64,000 bases of DNA. Source: Alectoria sarmentosa. Lineage: Eukaryota > Ascomycota > Lecanoromycetes > Lecanorales > Parmeliaceae. Each line of letters opens with the position of its first letter. Position 1 is the first letter of the stretch. The DNA lies in assembly GCA_009733775.1 (NCBI GenBank), contig WOGZ01000052.1, positions 62,001 to 126,000 of the forward strand, in the 5' to 3' direction. Below are positions 23,755 to 36,608 of this stretch, piece after piece. The notes under the pieces were generated by a model. That model saw only the letters and a program-made list of their open reading frames with translations, was not told the DNA's origin and did not search any database. Both the position numbers and the translations under genes were made by a program.

Positions 23755-26700
23755 ATGGCGTCCTCTCAGGCTACCCAGTAAGTTCCAGTATTTCCCGCCA
23801 GTGTTGACTGCACTCCTCGACTGAGCTCCGAGAACTTCTTTGTCATCGTGATGTTGGGCGCAGCTTTTCGAGACACGTCAGCTTCTAGCTACATCATACG
23901 ATCCTAATTCAAACCACAACGCTGATAAGTTATGGCCCCACAGTCCCTACGGCCCCGGCCAATTCATGAACCCAGGGCCCGCACCTCGCCCACCTACTGA
24001 TCGTCCTCGCCTAAACCTGATGCCTTCCACAATCGGCATTCCTGGGAACATGTCTCAGTTGAGCCTGCATTCACAATCAACGGCGGGACGTTCTATGAGC
24101 GATCTCGCTCTTACACCCTCCTTTTCACGCTCTACCACCCCCATGAATAACGAAGGTATCGGGGGTGTGGCTATATTAAAGGAAGGGCCTGCTCGCTGCA
24201 AAGAGGGCTTGATATGGAAACAGAAGTATCTCGTTTTACGCGCGTTTCAGCTCGACTTTCAAAAAGGTCAGGATGGCAAGGTTAGCTCAAGCATCCAGCT
24301 GAAAGATGTTACCAATGTTTCTCGCAGCGAGAATACTCGTCTGTCTTTCGAAATTACAAGAGTCGCCAATGCTGGCATAAAGCCAGGCGCAAGCCCTGTA
24401 GCCATTCGTGAGCTTCCCCAGAAGACCATCATCTGCCAGCTCGAGACAGACGACGAGATTTATGACTGGATCGATGCCATCTACAATCGTTGTCCCGGTA
24501 TGGGAGGTGTTAGCAACCCAACCAACTTCTCACACCGCGTTCATGTGGGCTTTGACCCTGTCAACGGTTCATTTGTGGGGCTACCAACAGAATGGGAACG
24601 TTTACTGACCGCTTCGGCCATTACGAAAGAAGACTACAAAAAGCATCCCCAAGCAGTCATCGAGGTTCTCGAGTTCTACTCCGATATCACCAAGCGCCAG
24701 GAAAATCCCGATGCTTACCCTAGCCTGACGCCTACGCCACCTGTTACGACGAAACAGAATATGCAGCTCGGCCACGGGGGGGGTGGCACTGCAATCGCAC
24801 CACCAAGACCGCCACCGCCAAACGGACCAAACCCAATGGGAGCGTATGGGCAACTGCAGCGTTCTCCCCAAGAAAACTCGCCAAACTCGCGAACCGGTAC
24901 TCCTATTTCTCAGCGCAACTTTTCCGGTAACGAGCGAGCAATTGAACAGAACAGTAAGATGGGGATGGATCAGGAGATGCGCCGCGCCATGGAGGAAGAA
25001 GCTCGCAAGATCAAGGCAGCCAAAGAGCAGCGTGAGCGCGAGCAGCGCGCAAAGGCTGAGGCGGAGCAGAACCGCCGGGATCAAGAAGCCTACAATTCAG
25101 CAATTCCCAAGACACGTACCCCAATGGTAAAGCAAGAGATTGGTGGATACAGCGGCGGAGCTAGCGATTCACCAGGTAGCCGATACAATCCTACCAGAAG
25201 TCCCCCTTCCGCGCCAGGTGCCGACCGTGCTCGTCAGCAACCACAAGGCTCGTTGAGGGGACCTACTGCTCAGCGTCAAGCTCCCCAGGCACCAAGCAGC
25301 GTCAATGGCAATGCCCAACCAGCACCCCGAGCTCCATTTGCCCAGAAGCCATCTTCGCCACATTCCCAGTCTCCTTCCAATCAGCAACCTTCACTCCGCG
25401 CCCCGGGCAATCCAGAGCAGCAGCGCCAACCATCTCCCGCTGCACGCCCTCAGATAAGTGACAATGACCGTAATCAGCCTCCAGCAAACCACGTACGTGC
25501 AAAGGGCGCTCAAGCTAATGGCACTCCTCGAGCACAACCGCCGACGCGTCTTCCTGGAGCAGTTCAGCCTGTAGCGCCTCTCAATGTCAAGCAACCTATG
25601 GGATTAGCGGTTCCAGATGTATCAGAGCCCCACAAACAAGCTGAAATGGCACTGACTGGTAAACCTCCAGCCGCTGCTCACAAAAAGGAGGTGCGCATGT
25701 CGAGCATGACTGAAAGCCAGGTCATGGAGAAATTGAAGCAGGTGGTGTCGAAGGATGACCCTCAGCTATCGTATAGCAAGCAGAAGAAAATTGGCCAAGG
25801 CGCTTCTGGATCTGTCTATGTTGCTAAGATTCAAGAAAATGCTATCTCACCTGTTGCCAAGCGTCTTTACAAGACTATGGGAGGCAAGTCGCAAGTTGCC
25901 ATCAAGCAGATGGATCTTCGCAACCAGCCACGGAAAGAATTGATCGTAAACGAAATCATCGTCATGAAGGAGAGCTCACATCCCAATATTGTCAACTTCC
26001 TAGATTCGTTCCTGCAAGAGGGCAATAACGAGCTGTGGGTAGTGATGGAGTTTATGGAAGGTGGCGCATTGACCGATGTCATTGACAACAACCCTCATAT
26101 CACAGAGGCACAGATCTCTACGATCTGCAATGAGGTATGCTGGCTGCCATGACGTTGACACTTGAAAGACTGCTGACCTGCTTGAAGACTTGCAAAGGTC
26201 TTGCCCATCTCCACAGCCAAAACATCATTCATCGCGACATCAAGTCAGACAATGTTCTTCTCGACGCCCGTGGCAATGTCAAGATCAGTAGGTTTCCTTG
26301 CACTCCTCGTTTACCGCTTCATACTAACGACTGCTTCTCAGCCGATTTTGGTTTCTGCGCCAAGCTCACCGACCAAAAATCCAAGCGCGCCACCATGGTG
26401 GGTACACCTTACTGGATGGCCCCCGAAGTTGTCAAGCAAAAGGAGTACGGAAGCAAAGTTGACATGTGGTCCCTTGGCATCATGGCTATCGAGATGATCG
26501 AGTCGGAACCCCCTTACCTCAATGAAGAGCCGCTCAAAGCCCTTTTCCTGATTGCTACCAATGGCACGCCCACTCTCAAGAATCCCGACAAACTCAGCCG
26601 TGAGCTCAAGGTTTTCTTAAGTCAATGCCTGACTGTTGACGTCAAGAATCGCGCCACTGCTCAAGAGATCTTGGCCGGTGACTTCCTCAAACGCGGGGGA

Positions 26701-26757
26701 TGCAACTTGGCTAGCTTGGTTGACATGTTGAAGTTCCGCATTGCATCTAAACACTGA
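23755..26757 (+). CDS. cla4: PAK-family protein kinase, Cla4 type
   Basis: Exons 23755-23777, 23944-26134, 26188-26287 and 26342-26757 give 909 aa. The small first exon (MASSQATH) is joined at a CTGATAA-branch intron. A PH domain occupies about residues 80-193 (EGLIWKQKYLVLRAF ... YDWIDAIYNR). A p21-binding CRIB motif follows (SNPTNFSHRVHVGFD, about 195-210). Next is a long Pro/Gln-rich linker, then a Ser/Thr kinase domain at about 610-890. The kinase has GQGASG (P-loop), VAIKQMD (Lys), HRDIKSDN (catalytic loop), DFGFCAKL and GTPYWMAPE (activation segment). PH plus CRIB plus kinase is diagnostic of Cla4 rather than Ste20, which lacks the PH domain. The family acts downstream of Cdc42/Rac at sites of polarised growth and septation. 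All catalytic residues are present. Length fits other filamentous ascomycetes. Confidence 0.95.
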
Positions 26758-27581
26758 GGCTCTTATACGACCGAATCAAGCTATAACGGCATGTGTCACG
26801 GCTTCAATGACACGTTTGCTGGGACTAATATTAGACTGGAGTCAGTGGCGCTTCTACGCATCGACTTATCGCAGTGCATCACTAGGTGCTGCTTGAAGAT
26901 CGCATTTATTAAAACGGCGAATGGTTTTACACATGATACCTGGGCACCGGGAGGCTTTCTACTACGCTCTCAAAGGTCAAGATATCTTCCCTCATGCTCA
27001 TACAACGATCAGGAGGGGTTTATGCTTGCATATCACGTCTGGATGGATGACGGGACGAAAATGATCGGAGCTCAGGTTACGGCAGGTTTTTAGTACTTGG
27101 GGTCCCATAGTATGCGTGATGATTGATCTACGTATCTAGACCACTCAAAAGGCTAGTTGTTTAAGCCCTTTCAAAAGCTAGAAATTCTTACTATTATTTC
27201 TTGTTCCCTTGTCATCTTCTCCCCCGCAAAAGTCGCCCCTGCAAAAATAAGTGTAGTCTTTATTGCTACGCTTTCGTTTCTACTTATGATTTGCTCTGCC
27301 AATCAGTCGGAAGGTGCTTCCCCCGAAAGCCCTTCTCCTGCTATTCCTTTTATATAGAATAGTAATACTTTGGCGGACTTCCTTGGCGAATCGAATCGAA
27401 TTAATTATTCACGCAGCTGGGGAAAGGAAAGCGCTTTTACGAGTAACTAGTCTTGCTGTTTCCGTTCTCTGGAACATTTGGGGACGGAGGTAATGATTAT
27501 ACTTAAGGTTCAGTGGCTGACTGACTGGTTTGGTTTTAACTCAGCGGTGATGCCTGGATCGAGAAGTGCACTTTGTGTGTG

Positions 27582-27620
<39 letters not shown>

Positions 27621-27919
27621 CTGTGAGGATTTGATGAAATGCGAACGGTTGTCGAGTTGATTTCCTTTTCGATTCCTTTTATTCAAGCCCGCATCTCTCT
27701 CTCCCTCTCCCTCTCCCTCTCGAGTCCGATTCCAAGCACACTTTGTTGTGTGGTTAGGTATATCATCATGTCTTGACGTTTTCCAACGCGAACTGGGCGT
27801 CTTGCCTTTTTTGCCTTTTGCTTTTTTCTAACGGCTGAGCTTCTCCCCCCCCCCAATCTTCTCGTCGCCCTTCCGACCTTGCCCCTTGGCAGAAGCTCCC
27901 AACGCTGTTCTCCTCCTGC
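26758..27919. other. 3' flank of kinase gene, simple sequence
   Basis: No gene is recognised. It contains the 3' untranslated region of the kinase gene, then a (GT)n microsatellite and a pyrimidine-rich stretch. Confidence 0.4.
27573..27620. repeat. (GT)n microsatellite
   Basis: About 24 GT units with a single GC interruption near 27,587. A (CTCCCT)n-like pyrimidine repeat follows at about 27,694-27,722, and a C10 run lies near 27,846. Confidence 0.95.
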
Positions 27920-27989
27920 TTGAAACCTCCTACCCGTTACCTTTGTCCATCTATTCGGCACGTCGCTAGCAAAGTCCCACGATCGCCCG

Positions 27990-28299
27990 TCAGACCGATC
28001 CCCATCCTAACTAAGCCTCAGCGTACGTCTAGACTTTCCACTAACCACCCTATCTCACCTCCACCGCCTCCTCCCCATACCCACAACCACAGCAGCAGCA
28101 GCAGCAGCATCGTCCAAAACCACCACCGAGTAAGTCCGCGTCTTCCCCAAACGCTTGCACCATCTCCTCGGACCTCAGCTGCTGGTGGGGCTCTGCGTCC
28201 GACATCGTCTCCATCGTCGCTCTGATCGTGGGCGTCGTGGGCGTTGTCGTGGCGGCTTTTGACGTTGCTGGTTTCGAGGAAGGGGTAGAGGAGGGATGA
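27990..28299 (+). CDS. Possible small single-pass membrane protein, 3' part
   Basis: Three segments join in frame through two short introns. The upstream segment ends ...ILTKPQ before a GTACGT donor at about 28,023. Exon 2 is 28093-28129 (PAAAAASSKTTT, from a CAG run). Exon 3 is 28179-28299, after a 49-nt GTAAGT...CTCAG intron. Exon 3 reads DCWWGSASDIVSIVALIVG then VVGVVVAAFDVAGF and ends EEGVEEG-stop. The 22-residue Val/Ile/Ala stretch is a convincing membrane segment with an acidic tail. The start codon was not found. The upstream segment is Arg/Pro-rich and has no ATG in frame. Function is unknown. Confidence 0.4.
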
Positions 28300-29128
28300 G
28301 GAGAGGGGGGGTGCAAAGAGGAGCGGAGAGGAGAGGAGAGGAGGAGGAGGGTTCCGTTTCGGAGGAGCTGTGAGTGGAGATGGAGTTTTTTTTTGCAGGA
28401 TTTGTTTGGGGCAGCGGCAATGGGGATTGCCGAGGGGATCTTCTGCGGTGTGGTATCGCTTTTTTGGGGGATATGACGGTATATTTCTGTTCCTTTCCTG
28501 TAGATATTGGAGTACTGATCTACCTTGGAGGCTGGGGCCCGATATTGTTGATGTGTATCATATGCGAGGGATGCTCGACTTGCTGAAATAGGGGCAAGGT
28601 TTGGGCTCTGTAGAGTTTTGCGTCAGGTGTCGTTGGCTTTCTATGCCGTCCGGAAAAACGCGTACTCGAATGCTTGCATATGATGTCTAGAATGATAGAG
28701 AGTCGAAAAGTATTAGTGTTGTTTCTTTTCTTGCTTCTTTTTCTTGCTCTTTTTTGGCTTTTGAAATACAGTCCATGTAATCTCAAACTGCTTACTGAAT
28801 ATTTGTGAGCCGGTCTTGTGATAGTCGCTTGCTGTTCGCCAATCCAAAAGCCTCCGGAGCCTATGAATATCCGCAATGGTCCGTTTCGAGGCGAGGCTGG
28901 TCGGGCACATCGACGTGAAATACAGTAACATCAGAGATGGACTTGGAGCCCAAGTACTGAGCCGGAAATGCTTATTCGAGAGCATAGTTGCCAGCTTTCC
29001 GCGACCTTCGACTGCAGGCATGGGGCCGAGTTTCGGCTTCGAGCCTAGAGTCGCGGACCTGCCAAAAAGGCATTGGCACGCGATAATTGTAGGACTGAGC
29101 CAGTGAGCAAAACATTCCATGTCCCTGT

Positions 29129-30562
29129 TCACCCATCTTCTCCAAACGGGTAATTGAATTTCAATAAGCCGTTCAACCCCCCAACCCACCCCTCGTCCCC
29201 ACTCGCTCCCTCTCCACCACTGCCTCTCATCACACACGGAACACCTCCCATCCAGCCCTCCCCTGTCTCTCCCAGGTCCCCTTTCCTCCCAACACCCTCG
29301 CCCCAAACTCTCAATCCCATGCCAGATCCCACCCCCTTTTCCTGGTCTACTCCGTCTATGCTAACGCCTACTCCCTGTTTCCCTCTGCCGCTGACGGTGA
29401 CTTCAACAACTGCTTCTGCTGGTAGTACCAGTGGTCTGAAACTCAGACTTCGCGCACATATCGGCGTTATCACTATGCCTTTAACTAAAGGATGCACGAT
29501 ACTTCCCCCGGCACTTAGTGAATACGCAGTCGATCCTGTAGGCGTGCTGATTATGAGACCGTCGGCTGAGGTGGACGTTAGAATGCGGCCGGATATGGAA
29601 ATAGTGAGGTGTGTTAGGTGCGGGGAGGCGCCGCGGTGGAGGATGACTTCGTTGAGGGCGTGGAGTGCTGGTGGTGTAATTACTTTTCTATCTGGAGAAA
29701 TTATAGCAACACGGAGGCGGTTGCGGAGGAGGACGCGGGCTGCGCGGGTTGGACCTAGGGAGGCACCTAGGTTTTGTGGCCAGCCTTCTTTCGATTGACG
29801 TGTATGCGTAGGGTTTTGGGACACTGGGGGCGAGGAGGCGGCCTGTTCGGGGGAGAGTATGGAATGTCGAGAAGACGATGCACCGGACATGTAGAGCTCA
29901 CGGAAAGCGCGCTTATGATCTGGAAATTTCCATTCGTTTAGGAAGCCAAGTGTTCCCATACTGAAGGAGAGGATTGGAGGAACAGTGGTTGTAGTATTGA
30001 AGAGGGAGGAGGCGTGGAGGATGGTACCATCGCCGCCGAAGGTGGCTGTTAGGTCGACTTTTTGGTTGAGAATGGAAGATAGGCGTGCGCCGTTCGAGGA
30101 AGTGGTGGCTTCCCATGGTGTAGTGTAGAGAGGGAAGGGAACGAGGGTATGGAGGTCGTGCGCCGGGGCGGGCTCGAGGAGGAATGATATGGAGGGGTAA
30201 GTTGCATGAACGTGTCTGAACAATGCGTCAGCGTCCGATTTTGAGTGAAAGGGCGAGAATGCTGAGCGTACTTGGCGAACTCCAAGACCGCTTCTGTAGT
30301 CTCCGGCGTATTTTCTTTCTTCACCAGCAGTATGTTTCTGGGCGGGGAAGGCCATCGGAGGGACAAAAGGTCATTGCCCTTTGTCTCTGCGAGTGTAAGT
30401 ATCAGGGTCACAGGTTGGGGCGCGGTGCTTTGACGAACCGTGATAGCTGGGATGTATGCGATCTGGGAGCTCCAGTAGATGCTTGATCTCGTGCCTTCGA
30501 GGGGTGCTGGAGAATGGCCTTTTGGGAACCAAAGTATCTATTTTCCGCCGGGGAACCTTCAT
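29129..30562 (-). CDS. pos5: Mitochondrial-type NADH kinase (Pos5-like)
   Basis: Exons (minus strand) 30562-30439, 30386-30272 and 30215-29129 give 441 aa, separated by 52- and 56-nt introns. The N terminus (MKVPRRKIDTLVPKRPFSST) is basic and Ser/Thr/Arg-rich, as expected of a mitochondrial presequence. The NAD-kinase fold is clear. FGGDGTILHAS carries the GGDGT motif for ATP/metal binding. NEVILHRGASPHLTHL and ADGLIISTPTGSTAYSLS carry the substrate loop. The enzyme phosphorylates NAD(H) to NADP(H) with ATP. In fungi the Pos5 branch supplies mitochondrial NADPH for oxidative-stress defence and Fe-S/amino-acid synthesis. The first donor is GTTCGT, slightly atypical, but it restores frame into ETKGNDLLSLRWPSPPRNIL. 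The gene is divergent from the acyltransferase, 434 bp away. Whether NADH or NAD is preferred cannot be read from sequence. Confidence 0.9.
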
Positions 30563-30996
30563 GTTTCATTCAGAAAGACGCAACGACATGCATCTCTGAG
30601 AGATTCAGTTGTGGATAACGTAGACACTGAGTGACCTCCAGCCTTGGCAGTCAGCCTTGTGGGGACGGCTTCTATTTCGAAAAACAGCGATGACGACTGA
30701 GGTGGAATGATAAATTCTTGCAGCCCATCCATCCTTATTATTTCTTGGAAGGAGCAGAGCTTCATATCTTTTCGCTTGGATGCATTGTTCCAAATTTCGC
30801 CTTGCCCCCTTGAAATATGGGGCTACCTGCGACTCTATGTGATCATACCAGTGACGCGCTGATCGAAGCTCCAGATATACACATTGATCTTCTCCGCGTC
30901 TTCTCCTTTCCCTCAACAAATCCACTAATATTATCTCGCCTTTGATTTGCTAAGGTTGTACGTCAGTGAGCGCATTTGAACCAAACCAAGAGCACC
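30563..30996. promoter_or_regulatory. Shared divergent promoter region
   Basis: 434 bp between the start codons of the NADH kinase (leftward) and the acyltransferase (rightward). No coding sequence or clear TATA element was seen. Both promoters must fit here, so co-regulation is possible but not shown. Confidence 0.5.
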
Positions 30997-32333
30997 ATGA
31001 GCCAAGCAGTCCCAGAACCCATACCTAACCTAGGGGTCGAAAGCGCAGGCAACGCAGCAGAACCACACCCAGGAGGCCGAATTAAGCATGGAAACTCCGT
31101 CCAGCTTCTCCGTCTGGCGGCGTTCACTTCATGGCTCAACGCTTGTATTTTCACCATACATTTTACCCAGATTCTCGGCTGGCCTCTCTACCTCATTGAC
31201 AAGGACTACTACTACGCCTACATGGCTCTTACGAAGCAGTCCTTTGGACTGGTCGCTACCACAATAACAGCTTGGTTCATCCCAACGGTCATAAGAGTAA
31301 GTGGAGATAAGAGCGTCCGGGGACAACTACTGCAGACGAAGGATGGACGACTCGAGACTCGCTTCCCGGAAAGACTGGTCATGATTGCAAATCATCAGAT
31401 CTACACTGAATGGCTGTACCTTTGGTGGGTAGCCTATACGAGCAACATGCATGGTCACGTCTACATCATCCTCAAAGAGTCTTTGAAATACATCCCCTTC
31501 GTCGGTCCTGGAATGATGTTCTACGGCTTCATTTTCATGGCACGTAATTGGGCAAAGGATAAAATACGACTACAGCATCGGTTACAGAAGCTCGTCAAGG
31601 GGCGCCATGGCGGTCCGATGTCAGGAGTCTTAGGGATGGAGTCTCTGGACCCGATGTGGCTCATAATCTTCCCAGAGGGAACCAATCTCTCAGCAAACAC
31701 CAGGAAGCAAAGCCAGAAGTGGGCTGACAAGCAAGGTGTCAAGAAACTAGAGCATCAACTGTTACCTAGAAGTACAGGTTTGCAATATTGCTTGCAAGAG
31801 CTGAAGGGCACAGTTGAATGGGTGTATGATTGTACACTGGCGTATGAGGGCATACCGTAAGTTACATTCTGATTTTGAATGGCAGTCGTTGACGATCAAC
31901 CAGCCGTGGAAGCTTTGGCCAAGATCTTTTTACTCTGCGCTCGACCTACTTCCAGGGTCGGCCGCCAAAGTCTGTCAACATGTACTGGAGACGACTTGCT
32001 GTGTCCTCCATCCCTTTAAATGACCCCCCTAAGTTTGAAATGTGGCTAAGGAATCAGTGGCAAGAGAAAGAACAATTGCTGGAGTACTTTGCCCAAAATG
32101 GTCGCTTCCCTGCAGACGACGGCCACGACTCAGAAGGAGAACCTACCATTAACGGCAACCCCGGTACCCAGGTCCTCAAAGGAGCAGGTTTCATTGAAAC
32201 TGAAGTGAGACTGGCGCATTGGTATGAGGTCGGGCAGATCTTCATAGTGCTGGCTGCTTTTGCTCTGGTTTTCAACGTTTTGGCGAAGCTTTGGAACATG
32301 GTTCTTTACGGTAGTCTAGCCGGTCATGGTTGA
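30997..32333 (+). CDS. Lysophospholipid acyltransferase (LPAAT/Cst26-like)
   Basis: Exons 30997-31856 and 31913-32333 join across a 56-nt intron, giving 426 aa. The start is the ATG at 30997 (MSQAVPEPIP). The PlsC/LPLAT acyltransferase domain is visible. Hydrophobic segments lie around FTSWLNACIFTIHFTQILGW and FGLVATTITAWFIPTVI. The catalytic block reads NHQIYTEWLYLWWVAY. The substrate block is FPEGTNLS, and FTLRSTYFQGRPPKSVNM with a C-terminal membrane segment follows. The family transfers acyl groups to lysophosphatidic acid or lysophosphatidylinositol in the ER or lipid droplets. The canonical HX4D motif is here H-QIYT-E, so Glu stands in for the catalytic Asp. Substrate specificity cannot be read. 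Confidence 0.88.
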
Positions 32334-32781
32334 GGGAGTACAATAGCAGCTCCGTTGCAGAAGTCTCTAGTTCGATTTCTATGCTAGGACACGTGAAAGA
32401 GACGGAGTTTATGAGGGATGATTGGGATGTGCGTCTGAGTCTATTACCTTTCTAATCGGCCGAGGAGCAACGACTCGGGATTACTTCGGAATTGGCTAAC
32501 CTAGAATGCATTAGCGAGCTATGGCGGATATATGTTCACCCGTTGCGGACTGGGAACCTTTCGCAACACTCAAAGTGTCGCCCTTGTTGAGCATCGCTTT
32601 TGTCTTTGCCCCTTACAGACCCTCATCTTTGCACTCAGCTTGTTTATGAGTGTTGTAAAGACTACAACGTGTGACTGCGCCGGTGCCTGCATGCGACGAG
32701 CCCGAACAGCCTTGATCAACCACCGTCCACGGACGGCTGGTCCTCCTACTTCTCTCCTCACTTGCACGTCAATCGCCCGCT

Positions 32782-35700
32782 ATGGCACCTTTTCTGAATG
32801 GTTACGGTGGTGGCGGAAATCGGCATCTACCAACAGAGCCCGTCACGACCGATGTCCGCTTTTCCGACATACCTTCCGCCCTCGATATCCAGGTCTCAGG
32901 CGGCGATGCCGAGGAGGCTGTCGAGATCAGCCTCGAGGATTTGCTCGACGACCCAACAGAGCTTTGCACGCTTCTGGAAAACGAGAATGCGGAAAAGCGG
33001 GTCTGGATGATAATTGCTCTGGCGTACGCAAGGCAAGGGAAGATTGATCTCGCAATCGACATTTTACACAAGGGTTTAAATTCGCTATCGAGGGGAAGTC
33101 CAAAGGAGAAACTAGCTCCGCTCAGTCTTCTTTGCTGGATGTTCCTGGGCAAAAGTCGGCATGCACCGAGAGTGCTACCTGACGGACAAGCTGCATCAGA
33201 GGTGAAGACGAAGGACCTGTGGCTTCAGTCCGCGACCGCTATTATGAATGATGCGTCACGAATCAACCCGGCTTTTCCTCCACTTTATCTTGCGCGTGGT
33301 GTCCTTTACCTCCTCCGCGCCTCCTTGCAACCTCCTTCTAAGCCCGTTGCGCCTGGCTCGATCGATCATTCAGAGCGGATGGAGTCGCTAAGGCAGGCTC
33401 TTAAATGCTTTGAGGATGCGGCGCGAGTGTCACAAGGGAGGAATATGATGGCAGTCTTGGGTACGGCAAGAGCACAATTTTCGATGGGAAGATATGCGGA
33501 AGCTCTGAAGGGCTACCAGGAGGTCCTTTCAAAAATGCCACATCTCCAAGACCCGGATCCTCGGATCGGTGTCGGGTGCTGTCTGTGGCAACTTGGATAC
33601 CGGGAAGAGGCGCGAGAGTCATGGGAGAGAGCATTAGAGATCAATCCCAGTTCCAAGATTGCTACTCTCCTGGTCGGTCTGTACTATCTAAACGACAGCT
33701 CACATTACGCCACGAAAGATCCTGCTTTTGCCCCAATCTACAAGAAAGCTATGACTGAGTATACTCAGAGAGCTTTCAAGCTAGACAAAGAGCTGCCCCT
33801 CACATGCGCGACTTTTGGCGGGTACTTCCTGCTTAGAAGGGCATGGCCGACTGTCGAGACATTGGCGCGAAAAGCTATCGAATTGACTGATGTTAACGCC
33901 ATTGCTAGCGACGGCTGGTACCTTCTCGCGAGGAAAGAGCACTCACAAGACAATCCAGACTACTCCAAAGTTAACGACTTTTATGGTAGAGCTGATGCTG
34001 CTAGAGGAGGTGGTGACAAGGGCTATGTTCCAGCAAGACTTGGGCTCGCTCAGGTACAGGTATTGCAGCAAGATGTTGATGGGGCAAAGTTCCGACTGGA
34101 GAAGATTGTACAGGCTACCAAGAGTACCGACGCAATGATGCTTTTAGGAGCTTTGTATGCTGAGGATGTTTTCGCCAATCAAGTGACAACCGGTTTGAAG
34201 GAAGATAAATCTGCAGAGATCAAGAAGGCAGTCGCGCTGCTTGAAGCTGTGCGTATAGCTTGGAAAGATCCCTCAAAAAAGCTGTATCCCGACCTATCAG
34301 TGCTCGTCTATCTCGCTCGCTTGTACGAAGTCGACCAACCAGATAAGGCGATGCAATGCTTGCAGCAAGTTGAGAAGCTGAGCATCGAGGATTTATCGGA
34401 TAAGAAGAACATGCATAAGGAAGTAGAGCTCGATGAGGCCACAACGACAAAGCTTCGGGAAGAATTGCCTCCACAATTACTCAACAACCTTGGATGCTTC
34501 CAGTACCAGAGCGAGAAATACGACTTGGCTAGAGACCTTTTCCAGACGGCATTGAACTCTCTCGTCAAGTTTGGTGAAAAAGACGAGACTATTGACACAG
34601 ATGCCTTGGTCACCACTATCAGTTACAACCTGGCTCGGACATATGAAGCCGCTGGCTTACTTGATGATGCAAAACAGGTATACGAGGGCCTGTTGGCACG
34701 TCATCAAGATTATACTGATGCTCGAACGCGCCTCGCATACATCGAATTACGCCTGAACCCAACAGAGGATGGACCCAAGGCAATAGCTGCATTAAATGAT
34801 ACGGACGGCTCAGATCTCGAAGTACGAGCGCTTCTAGGGTGGTATCTCAGCAGATCGAAGAAGCATGCCACCAATGTTGCGGAAGATCAAGAGCAACGGC
34901 ACTACAAGCACACTTTGCAACTCTACGAGAAGCATGATCGGTACTCATTGACTGGCATGGGCAACGCGTACGCTAAATATGCACGCGAGATGAGGAGAAC
35001 GACAGACAAAGAGAGGGAGAAGCGAAGTGCCGAATATCTCAAAGCTGTTGGATACTACGACAAAGCGCTACAACTGGATTACAGAAATGCTTATGCTGCA
35101 CAGGGCATCGGTATAGCTTTGATCGAAGATAAGAAAGACCTTGGCGCCGCTCTTCAAATCTTCACTCAAATTCGGGGCACCGTCCGTGACTCTAGTGTCT
35201 TCATCAATCTCGGTCATGTTTATTGCGAGCTGAAGCAGTACGTCAAGTCGATAGAGAGCGTGAGTACTTCTCCTTGGGGATTGTATCCGGTGAGCTCACT
35301 CTTAGCGTTCAGTATGAAACTGCCCTCCACAGAGATCGCGCCTCGGATCCTCAAGTCCTTGCCTGCCTCGGCCGTGTCTGGCTTCTCAAAGGCAAACAAG
35401 ACAAGTCTACCACTGCCATGAAATCCTCCCTCGACTACTCCCGCCGTGCCCTTGCGATCGCCACTTCTCAAATACATTTCAAGTTCAACATTGCTTTTGT
35501 GCAAATCCAGCTTGCTCAACTAATTTACACCCTCCCTGAGTCCCAACGTACCCTCGCTGAAGTTCAAGCTGCTTCAGAAGGCCTCGATGACGCCATCGAA
35601 TCATTCACTGAAATCGCGCAAGCGAAAAATCCTCCTTACCCCAAGCACGACATCGAGCAACGAGCCAACATGGGAAGAAATACTATGCGCAGACAGCTTG

Positions 35701-36608
35701 AGCGCGCTATCCAATCTCAGCGTGAGTACGAAGAGAAGAATGCGGCACGCCTACAGGAAGCACGCGAGTCACGCGAAGCAGAGATGAAGCGCCGTGAAGA
35801 GGAGCGGAAGAGAGCTGAAGAGATCGCTGCGCAGGAGAAGAAGAAGATCCAAGATGAGCGTAACAAGATGCTCGCACTGAACCGCGAGCTCGTCGAGAAG
35901 CGTGCCGAGGAAGAGCGACGGAAAGAAGAACTCGAATACACCACCGACTCGGAGACCGGCGAGCGCGTCAAGCGGAAGAAAAAATCACGAGCTGCTGGTG
36001 GCAAACGCAAGAAGAAGGGCGAAGACTCGGATACGGAGACTGAGGGTGACGGCCTGAGGAGGAGAAAGGGCGCCAAGGGCACAGAAGACGAGACTAGCGG
36101 CATCACCAGTATGGATGAGACGGGCCCGAGAACGAAAAAGAAGAGGAAGTTAGCCCGCAAGGGAGGCAGGGAAGACAAGTTCAAGAGCAGCGAGATGGTC
36201 GTTGACAGCGATGAGGATGACGACGTTGCACCCGCTGCCACCAACGGAGGAGCCAAGACGAGTGATGCTGGAGAGGATGCCGAGATGGAGGATGCTAGAC
36301 CCACCACCGACGCTGCAATTAGAGGAGCAGACGAGGATGACGAAGAAGAAACCGTATCCCGCCCCCGCAAGAAACCCGTCCGCCGCATCGAGGAGAGCGA
36401 CGAGGAGGAAGAAGAAGACGATGATGAAGATACAGCGCCTCCGCCCATGACTAGCGCCGAAAAGGCAGCCGCTGAGGAACAAGGTGAAGATGTCTCCATG
36501 GTGGACCAGAAAGTCACTGCGGCGGGTGGCGGCAACGATGTTGGGGTTTCAGGACAGGCTGGTGATGTTTATCCCGGCGTAACTGGCGGTGGGGAAGCGG
36601 GTGCGTAG
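32782..36608 (+). CDS. ctr9: Ctr9, TPR subunit of the Paf1 elongation complex
   Basis: Exons 32782-35259 and 35313-36608 flank a single 53-nt GTGAGT...GTTCAG intron and give 1,257 aa. The protein is a long tetratricopeptide-repeat array from about residue 50 to 930. Examples are LKCFEDAARVSQGRN, YAEALKGYQEVLSKMP and AVGYYDKALQLDYRNAYAAQ. A helical charged linker follows (REYEEKNAARLQEARESREA), then a Lys/Arg and Glu/Asp-rich tail (RVKRKKKSRAAGGKRKKKG) with acidic blocks. This architecture is that of Ctr9, which scaffolds Paf1C on RNA polymerase II and supports H2B ubiquitination and H3K4/K36 methylation. The splice restores KSIES-YETALHRDRASDPQV, a conserved TPR. Nuclear localisation is expected from the basic clusters. 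Length is typical for fungi. Confidence 0.94.

Noticed and set aside
24602..25084. Minus-strand 160-codon frame
   Set aside because: Antisense to the Pro/Gln linker of the Cla4-like kinase.
28713..29306. Minus-strand 197-codon frame
   Set aside because: Overlaps the end of the NADH kinase gene in another frame, has Gly/Arg/Trp-rich start and a Lys run end, and no recognisable domain.
29154..29798. Plus-strand 214-codon Pro-rich frame
   Set aside because: Antisense to the third exon of the NADH kinase, whose motifs are unambiguous.
35717..36535. Long minus-strand frame (272 codons, poly-Ser)
   Set aside because: It is the antisense of the acidic/Lys tail of ctr9; the Ser runs are the complement of GAG/GAA-rich codons.
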